Source: Agathobacter ruminis (GTDB lineage: Bacteria > Bacillota > Clostridia > Lachnospirales > Lachnospiraceae). From it: 64,000 nt of DNA. Both the position numbers and the translations under genes were made by a program. Shown here one piece after another: positions 1 through 7,486 of the stretch. Numbering within the stretch: the first letter of the stretch is position 1; each line of letters opens with the position of its first letter. The stretch covers positions 35,049-99,048 of the forward strand of contig NZ_PDYG01000135.1 in NCBI RefSeq assembly GCF_002735305.1. The letters run 5' to 3'. Below the pieces are notes generated by a model. That model saw nothing but the letters and a program-made list of their open reading frames with translations, had not been told where the DNA came from and ran no database searches.

Positions 1-32
1 CACCAAAAAGTGCAATTCGCTATACTTATTTT

Positions 33-659
33 ATGATTCAGATTAGTGAAATAAAAAAGAGCTATGGAAAACAGTTGATTTTGGATGGCATTTCATTCGA
101 GGCACAGCCGGGCGAATGTGTTGCCGTCATTGGCCGCAATGGTTGCGGAAAATCAACACTGATGCAGATCCTGGCGGGAATAGAGCCGCCGGACAGTGGC
201 GAATTGAATTATTATCATCGCAATCCGCGCAAAGATCCGAAAGTATTTCGGGAATTGTGCGGATATGTTCCGCAATCGAATCCTTTGATGGAAGAGTTGA
301 GCGTGCGGGACAATCTCAAATTGTTCGGAGCAAATCCGGCAATTGTGGAAGATGAATTGCTTCGTCCGTTTGAACTTGCACCGATTTTGAACAAGCCGGT
401 CGGCAAACTGTCGGGTGGCATGAAACGTCGTGTGGCAATTGCATGCGCGGTACATCATATCCCTTCTATTTTATTTATGGATGAGCCGACGACCGCGCTG
501 GATATTTATTTCAAACAATCCATCCACGAATGGATGCGTCAGTATCAAAAGATGGGGGGCATTTTGATTATGTCCACGCATGAAGATGCGGAAATCAGCC
601 TTTGCGGAACACATGTGTTCATTGAAAATGGGAAGGCGACTACAAATCATATTCATTAA
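33..659 (+). CDS. ABC transporter ATP-binding protein
   Basis: This 208-residue protein is the ATPase subunit of an ABC transporter and would power a membrane partner at the inner face of the membrane. The Walker A motif GRNGCGKST lies near residues 34-42, the signature LSGGMKRR near 125-132, and Walker B plus D-loop as ILFMDEPTTALD near 146-157, so all ATPase motifs are intact. The length suits a compact single-domain ATPase of the drug or lantibiotic export type. No permease follows it; the next reading frame is a tiny, possibly damaged ORF and then pyrC. A permease may lie upstream of the window. The substrate cannot be told from sequence. Confidence 0.93.
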   Translation: MIQISEIKKSYGKQLILDGISFEAQPGECVAVIGRNGCGKSTLMQILAGIEPPDSGELNYYHRNPRKDPKVFRELCGYVPQSNPLMEELSVRDNLKLFGANPAIVEDELLRPFELAPILNKPVGKLSGGMKRRVAIACAVHHIPSILFMDEPTTALDIYFKQSIHEWMRQYQKMGGILIMSTHEDAEISLCGTHVFIENGKATTNHIH

Positions 660-674
660 GGAGACAGAAAGAAA

Positions 675-803
675 ATGGAAAGAAAATTTGATCCTATGAC
701 AGGGGAACCGATTACACAGCCGAAGCGTCTGGTTTGTCTGTTTGGATGCGGTGGCAACCGTTCCCGCAGCCGCCGTTGGCGCGTACGGCTTTGGAGAATC
801 TAA
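675..803 (+). CDS. Small hypothetical protein, possibly truncated
   Basis: A 42-codon frame begins 15 bases after the ATPase stop, with AAGGAGACAG as a ribosome site upstream. Its first residues, MERKFDPMTGEPITQP, read like the N-terminus of a normal protein: FDPMTGEPI-like openings are common in small Lachnospiraceae proteins. After about residue 18 it turns Arg-rich and stops, inside a GC-rich stretch. It could be a real small protein, or the intact start of a gene whose remainder has been frameshifted or replaced. No function can be assigned. Confidence 0.35.
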   Translation: MERKFDPMTGEPITQPKRLVCLFGCGGNRSRSRRWRVRLWRI

Positions 804-935
804 GCTTCCGCGCCTATTGTGTCCTGACCGACTGGCAGGCGGCGTCAGGGCCGAAGACCCGGTCGACACCAGTGGCGGGGGCGGGGGAAGAGGACAGGGA
901 GGCCGAAGGGGAATGCAGGGCGGAGGGAAAATGTA
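720..935 (+). other. GC-rich low-complexity stretch between ATPase and pyrC
   Basis: Composition changes sharply here to long G and C runs, including GGCGGGGGCGGGGG. Several overlapping frames stay open on both strands (Gly/Arg-rich on plus, Pro-rich on minus), but none looks like a known protein. It appears to be decayed or foreign sequence downstream of a short intact coding start. No terminator or promoter could be placed with confidence. Confidence 0.4.
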
Positions 936-1015
936 TGAAATGAAGCCCTTGTATTTATTTTGTGGTCGAAAAGCAGTATAATGGGCAGTGATGTTGAACA
1001 AAACGGAGGAAGCCT

Positions 1016-2305
1016 ATGTTAGTGATTAGAAGCGCAAGAGTCATGGATCCGGAAACGAATCTGGATGAAGTCATGGATGTGATGATTGCAGAGGATGGAA
1101 CCATTGCGGAGATGGGAAAGGGATTGGCGGAATCCGTGGATCCGGAGCAGGTGCAAATGATTGAGGGTGCGGGAAAGATTCTTGCACCGGGATTTGTCGA
1201 TGTGCATGTGCACTTTCGTGATCCGGGACTGACATATAAAGAGGATATTGTGACGGGTGCTGCGGCAGCGGCAGCCGGTGGATATACAACTGTGGTATGC
1301 ATGGCAAATACAAAGCCGACAATCGATTGCGTGGAAGTATTTGAGGAAGTAGCAATGCGTGAGCAAAAGCTTCCGATTCATGTATTGCAGGCAGCCAATG
1401 TTACCATGGGAATGCAGGGAAAAACACTGACCGACATGAAGGCACTGCATCGGGCAGGAGCAGTCGGTTTTACGGATGATGGTGTTCCGGTGATGGATGA
1501 GAAACTCTTTACAGAGGCACTGCGTGTGTGTAAAGAACTCGATGTTCCGATATCGGTGCACGAGGAAGATCCCAAATATATCTGCAGCGCCGGCGTGAAT
1601 CAGGGCACTGTGTCTGAACAGCTGGGGCTCGGCGGAGCATCCGCTGAGGCCGAAACAGCAATGGTAAAGCGCGATATTGCGCTGAATGAAACAATCGGTG
1701 CGAAACTGGATATTCAGCACATTTCGAGTGCCGAAACAGTGAAGCTTTTGCGGGATGCAAAGGCGAGAGGCATTCGCGTATACGGCGAGGTGACTCCGCA
1801 GCATCTGGCTGCGACAGAGGAACTGGTGCTCGAACGCGGCGCATTGGCCCGTGTGAACCCGCCTCTGCGTACAGAAGCAGATCGCAAGGCGTTACTTCGT
1901 GGACTGGCGGATGGCACGATTGATATGATTGCAACTGATCATGCGCCACACAGTGCAGAAGAAAAAGCCAGACCGATTGCAGAGGCTCCGAGTGGTATGA
2001 TCGGACTCGAAACAGCATTGGGACTGGTGATGACTTATGCCGTGCGCAGCAAGGAAGCAGAGCTGATGCAGGTTCTGCGTGCATTGACCTGCAATCCGGC
2101 AAAGCTGTACGGCCTGGAGGCCGGTCGCATCCAAAAAGGCAAGTCTGCAGACCTCGTATTGTTTGATCCGGAGTGCAAGTGGACCGTGCCGCAGACCTTT
2201 GCTTCCAAAGCGACCAATTCTCCGTTTATCGGAATGGAGCTATACGGAAAAGTATGTATGACAATCTGCAATGGACAGATTGTATATCAGGAAGGCGAGA
2301 AATAA
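1016..2305 (+). CDS. pyrC: Dihydroorotase, class I
   Basis: This cytoplasmic zinc enzyme closes carbamoyl-aspartate to dihydroorotate in pyrimidine synthesis. The metal-binding DVHVHFRDPG motif is at residues 62-71 (His64, His66), GAVGFTDDG supports the active-site loop, and ATDHAPHS near residue 308 supplies the catalytic Asp region. At 429 residues it has the normal length for the class I amidohydrolase type. The ATG start is preceded by GGAGG. No other pyr gene is adjacent, so it is separated from the rest of the pathway. The next gene starts 3 bases after its stop and is probably co-transcribed. Confidence 0.96.
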   Translation: MLVIRSARVMDPETNLDEVMDVMIAEDGTIAEMGKGLAESVDPEQVQMIEGAGKILAPGFVDVHVHFRDPGLTYKEDIVTGAAAAAAGGYTTVVCMANTKPTIDCVEVFEEVAMREQKLPIHVLQAANVTMGMQGKTLTDMKALHRAGAVGFTDDGVPVMDEKLFTEALRVCKELDVPISVHEEDPKYICSAGVNQGTVSEQLGLGGASAEAETAMVKRDIALNETIGAKLDIQHISSAETVKLLRDAKARGIRVYGEVTPQHLAATEELVLERGALARVNPPLRTEADRKALLRGLADGTIDMIATDHAPHSAEEKARPIAEAPSGMIGLETALGLVMTYAVRSKEAELMQVLRALTCNPAKLYGLEAGRIQKGKSADLVLFDPECKWTVPQTFASKATNSPFIGMELYGKVCMTICNGQIVYQEGEK

Positions 2306-2307
2306 TC

Positions 2308-2535
2308 ATGGAATCAATGGAAGAATTATTTGATATTCAGGATTGCCCGCTCTGTGACGGCGGTGCATTGCTGGAGGAAGAGTGCAATTGCGGATATTAT
2401 GTGATGTGTCTGGATTGCGGATGCCATACTGTCACAATCGATTTTAAAAATGAAGAGCAGCGCAGAGATGCTGCCGGACGCGCAATTGATTTGTGGAATG
2501 CCGGAAAAGTAATTTCTAGCAGTCCGGGGGAATAA
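2308..2535 (+). CDS. Lar-like zinc-ribbon protein
   Basis: A 75-residue protein with CPLC near residue 13, a CNCG pair and CLDCGC, followed by RAIDLWNAGK. This layout (two cysteine knuckles, then a short helix ending in a xxWN motif) matches Lar-type restriction-alleviation proteins and related phage or host zinc ribbons. The function is not established by sequence alone. The start chosen is the ATG directly after the pyrC stop, which gives translational coupling; the longer frame that extends back into pyrC is not credible. Confidence 0.72.
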   Translation: MESMEELFDIQDCPLCDGGALLEEECNCGYYVMCLDCGCHTVTIDFKNEEQRRDAAGRAIDLWNAGKVISSSPGE

Positions 2536-2672
2536 CTATTTCATTTATGGTATAGTAATTATAGAAAGTGTGTGTTATAGTATCTAGTGCTCTAAAATTT
2601 TAACAAAAGGGAAGCTGATGGATACAAAATAGATAAATCAAGTGATATAAGATAAGGAAAAAGGACGATATC

Positions 2673-3059
2673 GTGGACTCACGCCAACCATTATCGAAGG
2701 GTGAAATGCTTGATCTGATTGATCGAAGCTCTGTGGTACATACACAGGAACACACCGAGACATATACGATACCAGAATTTCAAAAACTTGTATTAGACGG
2801 TAAAATCACTGACAGAACAGCGACAGCAAAGCTGGTGATCGGAGGTTTTGTCAATGACAGTTACCATATATACATTGATCGCATGCTTGTTACGCGCAGT
2901 ACAGGGGTGATCACTTATCGTGGGATTTTAAGACTTTACCGTATGGAAGACCTGCAGATTCAGGTGACCTATAAAGCACAGCGATTCTTTACGAGAGAAG
3001 AATACAAACGAAACAGCAAAGATAAGAAAGATAAAAGAAAACGGGGCAAACGCAGCTAA
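2673..3059 (+). CDS. Hypothetical protein, 128 residues
   Basis: I do not recognise this protein. It starts at GTG, preceded by an AAAAAGGACG ribosome site, in a typical codon context. It is soluble, mixed alpha/beta, with a strongly basic tail (KDKKDKRKRGKRS) that could contact nucleic acid or membrane phospholipid. It stands alone: a leader of about 137 bp precedes it, and it ends at a hairpin shared with the convergent potassium channel gene. Confidence 0.75.
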   Translation: MDSRQPLSKGEMLDLIDRSSVVHTQEHTETYTIPEFQKLVLDGKITDRTATAKLVIGGFVNDSYHIYIDRMLVTRSTGVITYRGILRLYRMEDLQIQVTYKAQRFFTREEYKRNSKDKKDKRKRGKRS

Positions 3060-3077
3060 AGGCGTCAGCCCCTTTTT
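3043..3077 (+). terminator. Rho-independent terminator
   Basis: GGGGC and GCCCC flank a 20-base loop and are followed by TTTTT. It overlaps the end of the 128-residue protein gene and stops just before the convergent channel gene's stop codon. Confidence 0.55.
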
Positions 3078-3080
3078 GTT

Positions 3081-3818
3081 TTATAATTCATGTTCACCTT
3101 TTTTCTTTGTGATTTCACGCATATATGCAGCAGTGATAATGCCGGACGGGAGTGCAATGACAGCAATGCCGACCAACGAAGAAAGCATGGTAATCAATCG
3201 CCCGACACCGGTTACAGGCGAGATGTCTCCGTATCCAATCGTGGTAATGGAAATGGTGGCCCAGTAGATTGCATCAAAAAAGGTATCAAACATATCCGGT
3301 TCAACCTGAAAGATGATCATTGCAGAGGAGACAATATATATGATGGTCAGAATCAGGACTGCAACCAGCTGATGGCGTACGCGTCGTATGACATTTTCGA
3401 TGATGCGCATGGTCTTGGAATATCGCGCAAGCTTGAGCATGCGAAATACGCGAAAAATTCGGAAAAGACCAAAGAAAGTCATAGTCGGAAACAGGAAATA
3501 CAAAATTGGAATGACGGAAAGCAGATCCACAATTGCCATTGGAGAAAATGCATATGCCACATAGGCCTTGTAGATTTTGACTCCCATTTTGTAATCTGCG
3601 GTAAAGACACGCAGAATATAATCAATCAGAAATAAGATGACGGTCGACAGGTCAATCATGCGGGTATAAAAGTTGTCGGTTTTGATGGTCAGGGGAATCA
3701 TGCCGACAATGACCGCTGTCAGAATCATGATGTCATAAGCTTTGCTGGCATAATCACCCTTTTGGGAGGCTTCTACAATCTCGTAGATGCGTTTTTTTAC
3801 CTTATCTAATCGGTTCAT
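3081..3818 (-). CDS. Voltage-gated-type potassium channel
   Basis: This 245-residue membrane protein has an S1-S4-like helical bundle followed by a pore. The selectivity filter reads TTIGYGD, the potassium channel signature. A helix rich in regularly spaced Arg/Lys (RIFRVFRMLKLARYSK) is the S4-like voltage sensor, and IFQVEPDMFDTFFDAIYWA leads into the pore helix. The start is the ATG at 3818 because CGGAGGTA lies just upstream; the longer frame would run into the small upstream gene. It probably sets membrane potential. It is the second gene of a two-gene minus-strand unit with the 50-residue membrane peptide. Confidence 0.93.
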   Translation of the reverse strand: MNRLDKVKKRIYEIVEASQKGDYASKAYDIMILTAVIVGMIPLTIKTDNFYTRMIDLSTVILFLIDYILRVFTADYKMGVKIYKAYVAYAFSPMAIVDLLSVIPILYFLFPTMTFFGLFRIFRVFRMLKLARYSKTMRIIENVIRRVRHQLVAVLILTIIYIVSSAMIIFQVEPDMFDTFFDAIYWATISITTIGYGDISPVTGVGRLITMLSSLVGIAVIALPSGIITAAYMREITKKKGEHEL

Positions 3819-3831
3819 AGTATACCTCCGT

Positions 3832-3984
3832 CTAAACGATGTGAATGATTGCCATGACACCGAGAAAAACAAGAAAGGCAATTACCAGCAGGCAAACCAG
3901 CACGACAATTTGTCCTGCGATATCCATTTTTTCACGAATGCCGGTATCCGTAATAACCTGCGTACTTTTTTGAAATCGACTCAT
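3832..3984 (-). CDS. Small membrane protein next to the K+ channel
   Basis: A 50-residue frame with a good ribosome site (GGAAAGGAT, about 6 bases before ATG). Residues 1-22 are polar (MSRFQKSTQVITDTGIREKM), and residues 23-50 form one strongly hydrophobic helix (IVVLVCLLVIAFLVFLGVMAIIHIV). It ends 13 bases before the channel start, so the two are very likely co-transcribed. It could be an accessory or regulatory subunit of the channel. That role is inferred from position and topology only; the peptide itself is unfamiliar. Confidence 0.7.
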   Translation of the reverse strand: MSRFQKSTQVITDTGIREKMDIAGQIVVLVCLLVIAFLVFLGVMAIIHIV

Positions 3985-4169
3985 AGGCAAATCCTTTCCG
4001 AACAGTATGTATGTGTTAAATAAATTATAATCAAAAATGAATATTCGCAGAAGTAAGTTTATTGCACAAAAATTGTCTGCATTTTTAGTTCAAAATAACT
4101 AATTGATTGACAAATTAATAATTGAGTAGCTTGAACTCAAAACTGTCGTAATAGCAAGAAAAATATCGT

Positions 4170-4197
4170 TTGAAATATAGGAAGAAAGTGCTATAAT
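4170..4197 (+). promoter_or_regulatory. Promoter of the chemotaxis receptor gene
   Basis: TTGAAA and TATAAT separated by 16 bp, about 40 bp before the receptor ATG, which has AAGGGGGC as ribosome site. It fits a vegetative sigma-A promoter rather than a flagellar sigma-D one. Confidence 0.7.
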
Positions 4198-4240
4198 GAA
4201 ATAGGCATTAAGCTAGTAATTTTAATAAGGGGGCTATAAA

Positions 4241-5965
4241 ATGGCTACAGAAAACAAAGGTAACAAAGTATCATTTGGCAAAAGTGTACTGATGAAAATC
4301 ACTTCGTTTACAGTGGTTGGTATGCTGATCTTAGGTATCGTTCTTGTGACGGTTGCAAGCATTTCTTTTGACAAAGAAATGAGCAAAATCACAAAGAACT
4401 ATCTGTTGAGCGAAGTAGACATTCTCGGGGTTGAATTTGAGAATAACTTTGCACATGGTCTGACTCCGGATGCAACGGAAGAGATGACCGGTTTACTCTC
4501 AAATGTGCATGTGAACGAAGCAGCGAGCAGTTATGCTTATCTTGTAGATGAGAACAAAACCATGCTGTGGCATCCGACAGCTGACAAAATCGGCAATCCG
4601 GTTGAAAACTCTGTCGTACTTGGCATTTGTGAGAAACTTGAAAACGGCTCTTTTGACATGAGCAAAAAGTCAGAAGTTGTGGAATATGTTTTTAAGGGCA
4701 CGACCAAATATGCATCATATTATGTGGGAAATATTAATGACACTGAAAAATTTATCCTGCTTGTTACTGTCGACAAAAAGGAAATTTTCTCGCCGGTTAC
4801 ATATACCATTTTATTCATGATCGGCTTCATGATTGGTATGATCATTCTTGTGAGCGTATGCTTCTTCTTCTTCCTGAAGCGTGCAATCACCGCACCATTG
4901 AATCAGATTTCTGATCAGATTGATCAGGTTGCAGGATTGGATCTGCGTATCGAGATCAACGGCAAGATGGCAAAGAGAAAAGATGAAATCGGTGTGATGG
5001 CAAGAGCATTGAGAAAGCTTGTCAGCGAGCTGAAGATGACTCTGGCAACCATGCGTGAGCAGTCAATTGCACTTTCACGAAGCAATCAGGAATTTACTGA
5101 CAACTTCAGTGCAATGGTAAATACCATCAATGATGTAAATAATGCAGTAGAAGAAATCGCAGAAGGCAGTACTTCACAGGCTCAGGAAACCGCAAGCGCA
5201 GGCGATCAGGTTTCGCAGATGGGCGGCGTAATCGAGAAGAACTCCATGAACGCACAGCAGATGGATACCGCAGTCAATACAATGACATCCATCTCAAGAG
5301 AATTGAACAATACACTTCAGGAACTGTCAGATATCACAGAGCGTACCGCTTCAAGCATTCGTGAAGTGGCAGATCAGACCAATATGACCAATGCTTCCGC
5401 AAACAAGATTCGTGAAGCAACCGCTGCAATTACCAATATTGCAAGTCAGACCAACCTTCTTTCACTGAATGCTTCTATCGAGGCTGCACGTGCAGGTGAG
5501 GCAGGTAAGGGATTTGCGGTTGTAGCGGATGAAATCCGTAAGCTCGCAGAATCTTCTGCAGAATCAGCAAGCATGATTGAAGAAATTGTAAGCGAATTGA
5601 TTGAGAACTCACAGACATCTGTAGAGAAGATGCAGAGCGTAAGCGATGACATCATCGAGCAGAGCGAGAAGCTCGAGAATACATTCGAAGGATTCCGCAA
5701 GCTTGACAGCGAGGTTGGATCTGTTGCAGGTGCTTCCGGAAGCGTTTCAGAGCAGACCGTCAATCTGGATGATCAGAAGAATGTCCTCACCTCTGTTATT
5801 GAGCAGTTGGCAGCTATTTCAGAAGAAAATGCAGCCAGCACACAGGAGACTTCTTCAAGCATGCAGATGCTTGCAGAGACAATCACCAATCTTCAGAATG
5901 AGGTTGATGCACTTGCCGGTCTTTCTAACGGACTCGACGGAGAAATCGGAAAATTCCAGGTATAA
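4241..5965 (+). CDS. Methyl-accepting chemotaxis protein
   Basis: This 574-residue transmembrane receptor would pass ligand signals to CheA/CheW. It has a first membrane helix near residues 18-42, an extracellular Cache-type sensor to about residue 180 (containing [17 protein letters not shown], a typical Cache core strand), and a second membrane helix near 186-214. A HAMP domain follows to about 268, then a long coiled-coil signalling domain. The kinase-contact hairpin reads [20 protein letters not shown]. The gene is monocistronic, with its own promoter and terminator. The ligand is unknown. Confidence 0.96.
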   Translation: MATENKGNKVSFGKSVLMKITSFTVVGMLILGIVLVTVASISFDKEMSKITKNYLLSEVDILGVEFENNFAHGLTPDATEEMTGLLSNVHVNEAASSYAYLVDENKTMLWHPTADKIGNPVENSVVLGICEKLENGSFDMSKKSEVVEYVFKGTTKYASYYVGNINDTEKFILLVTVDKKEIFSPVTYTILFMIGFMIGMIILVSVCFFFFLKRAITAPLNQISDQIDQVAGLDLRIEINGKMAKRKDEIGVMARALRKLVSELKMTLATMREQSIALSRSNQEFTDNFSAMVNTINDVNNAVEEIAEGSTSQAQETASAGDQVSQMGGVIEKNSMNAQQMDTAVNTMTSISRELNNTLQELSDITERTASSIREVADQTNMTNASANKIREATAAITNIASQTNLLSLNASIEAARAGEAGKGFAVVADEIRKLAESSAESASMIEEIVSELIENSQTSVEKMQSVSDDIIEQSEKLENTFEGFRKLDSEVGSVAGASGSVSEQTVNLDDQKNVLTSVIEQLAAISEENAASTQETSSSMQMLAETITNLQNEVDALAGLSNGLDGEIGKFQV

Positions 5966-5993
5966 AATATACGCTGATATAATTTGAAATAAT

Positions 5994-6039
5994 GACCCGC
6001 GATATCTTAGGATTATACAAGGATTCGCGGGTCTTTTTT
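5994..6039 (+). terminator. Terminator of the chemotaxis receptor gene
   Basis: GACCCGCGA and TCGCGGGTC form a perfect 9 bp stem followed by TTTTTT. Confidence 0.9.
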
Positions 6040-6105
6040 CGTGCTCGAACGGTGGAATTCGGGACTATAATGTGATAAGATAGCGAAGAAGAAAAGGAAC
6101 AAACT

Positions 6106-6684
6106 ATGAAGATATGGATTACCAGACATGGTCAGACCGATTTGAATCGACAAAAACTGATGCAGGGCCTGACCGACGCAAAATTAAATGAAACAGGAAT
6201 CGCTCAGGCGCGGGAGGCGCGTGCACAGATTGGCGAGATCAAATTTGATGCCGTATTTGCAAGTCCGCTGGATCGTGCGATCGAGACTGCTTCCATCATC
6301 GGCGGAGTCGATCGCGACGAAGTGCATGTGGATGCGCGCATTATCGAGACCGATTTTGGACGCTATGAGCAGTGCAAATATACGAAAATGGGACCGGCGA
6401 TGACATTGTACTGGGCCTGCCCGGAGCTGTTTCCGGCACCGAAGACCGTGGAGACCATTGAATCCATGGTAGCACGCAGCCGGTCTTTTTTACAGGAGAT
6501 TGAAGCTTGTGATTATGAAAATGTTCTGATTGTCTGCCATGGCGGAATCATTCGTGCGCTGTGCGGATATCTTGAGGACCGCAAAAATCATATCAAATGG
6601 CGCCCGAAGGCACACAACTGCGAAATCCGCGTTTACGAAAGTGTGAATGGAACACATCGGTTTATCGAGAAATATCGGAGATAA
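6106..6684 (+). CDS. Histidine phosphatase family protein
   Basis: A 192-residue cytoplasmic phosphatase of the phosphoglycerate-mutase fold. The catalytic RHG motif is in ITRHGQTDLN (His8), and the second histidine is in VCHGGIIRAL. It is too short for glycolytic phosphoglycerate mutase and resembles CobC/alpha-ribazole phosphatase-type or general phosphatases. It sits 4 bp upstream of the MetH reactivation gene. Since that operon depends on B12, a CobC-like role is attractive but unproven. Confidence 0.88.
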   Translation: MKIWITRHGQTDLNRQKLMQGLTDAKLNETGIAQAREARAQIGEIKFDAVFASPLDRAIETASIIGGVDRDEVHVDARIIETDFGRYEQCKYTKMGPAMTLYWACPELFPAPKTVETIESMVARSRSFLQEIEACDYENVLIVCHGGIIRALCGYLEDRKNHIKWRPKAHNCEIRVYESVNGTHRFIEKYRR

Positions 6685-6688
6685 TAGG

Positions 6689-7450
6689 ATGAACAATTAT
6701 CATCAAAATGAAGATGCGGGTAAATTCTCATGGGAAGAAAAAGAGATTGACTCGATTCGACTGACCATGGATGACCGGAGCGAAATACTGCGTTATGTCG
6801 GATACAGTGGACAGCCGTTGACGGATGAATTTGAGAGCCAACTGCAAATTTGCATGGAAAAGGTAAATGCCGTGGCGCAGCCGCGTTTGATTGCAACGCT
6901 GTTTCAATGTGAGCCGGTTGTGGTCGGAGATGTGATCGTGGAATATAAATGGCCGGAGAGTCTGAATTTTTTGACCGGAGAGGATATTCATACCCATTTA
7001 AAAGAATGCAGGGAAGTCCTGCTGTTTGGTGCGACAATCGGCGCTTCGATTGACCGTGCAATTAGGGTGGAGGAGATGCGTGAACCGGTGCATGCACTTT
7101 TGATGGATGCCTGTGGCAGCACATTGATTGAGTCGGTTTGCGATCATTTTGAAGCCATTTTGCGTCGCAGATATCGGGACGGGGAAGAGCATTGGCATTT
7201 GACAACGCGCTTTTCACCGGGATACGGAGATCTGCCGCTGGAAATACAAAACCATTATGCAGATGTAATCGAAGCGCGCCGCATCGGTTTGACGGTGACG
7301 CCGGAACATATTATGATTCCCCGTAAATCGGTGACCGCGATTATCGGGATAGCGGATCATGAGATTGGAGAAAAACATCGGTCATGCGACAGCTGCAATA
7401 TGAATGCACATTGTCGCTTCCGCAAGCATGGCGTGCTTTGCGGAGAATAG
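6689..7450 (+). CDS. MetH reactivation domain as a separate protein
   Basis: A 253-residue stand-alone version of the S-adenosylmethionine-binding activation domain found at the C-terminus of classical B12-dependent methionine synthase. The family hallmark RFSPGYGDLPLE is present, and a Cys cluster (CDSCNMNAHCRFRKHGVLC) closes the protein. It would reductively methylate the cofactor when cob(II)alamin forms. The ATG at 6689 follows the phosphatase stop after 4 bp. It lies directly upstream of a MetH that lacks this domain, which supports a split enzyme. Confidence 0.9.
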   Translation: MNNYHQNEDAGKFSWEEKEIDSIRLTMDDRSEILRYVGYSGQPLTDEFESQLQICMEKVNAVAQPRLIATLFQCEPVVVGDVIVEYKWPESLNFLTGEDIHTHLKECREVLLFGATIGASIDRAIRVEEMREPVHALLMDACGSTLIESVCDHFEAILRRRYRDGEEHWHLTTRFSPGYGDLPLEIQNHYADVIEARRIGLTVTPEHIMIPRKSVTAIIGIADHEIGEKHRSCDSCNMNAHCRFRKHGVLCGE

Positions 7451-7486
7451 CATGTTGCGAAGATTAGAAACGGATAGGAGCAAAAC

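Noticed and set aside
471..1001. Minus-strand proline-rich ORF
   Set aside because: It is the complement of the GC-rich stretch and runs through the ATPase 3' end; composition is not protein-like and no ribosome site supports it.
6040..6105. Cobalamin riboswitch before the methionine genes
   Set aside because: The gap is too short and lacks the B12-box sequence.
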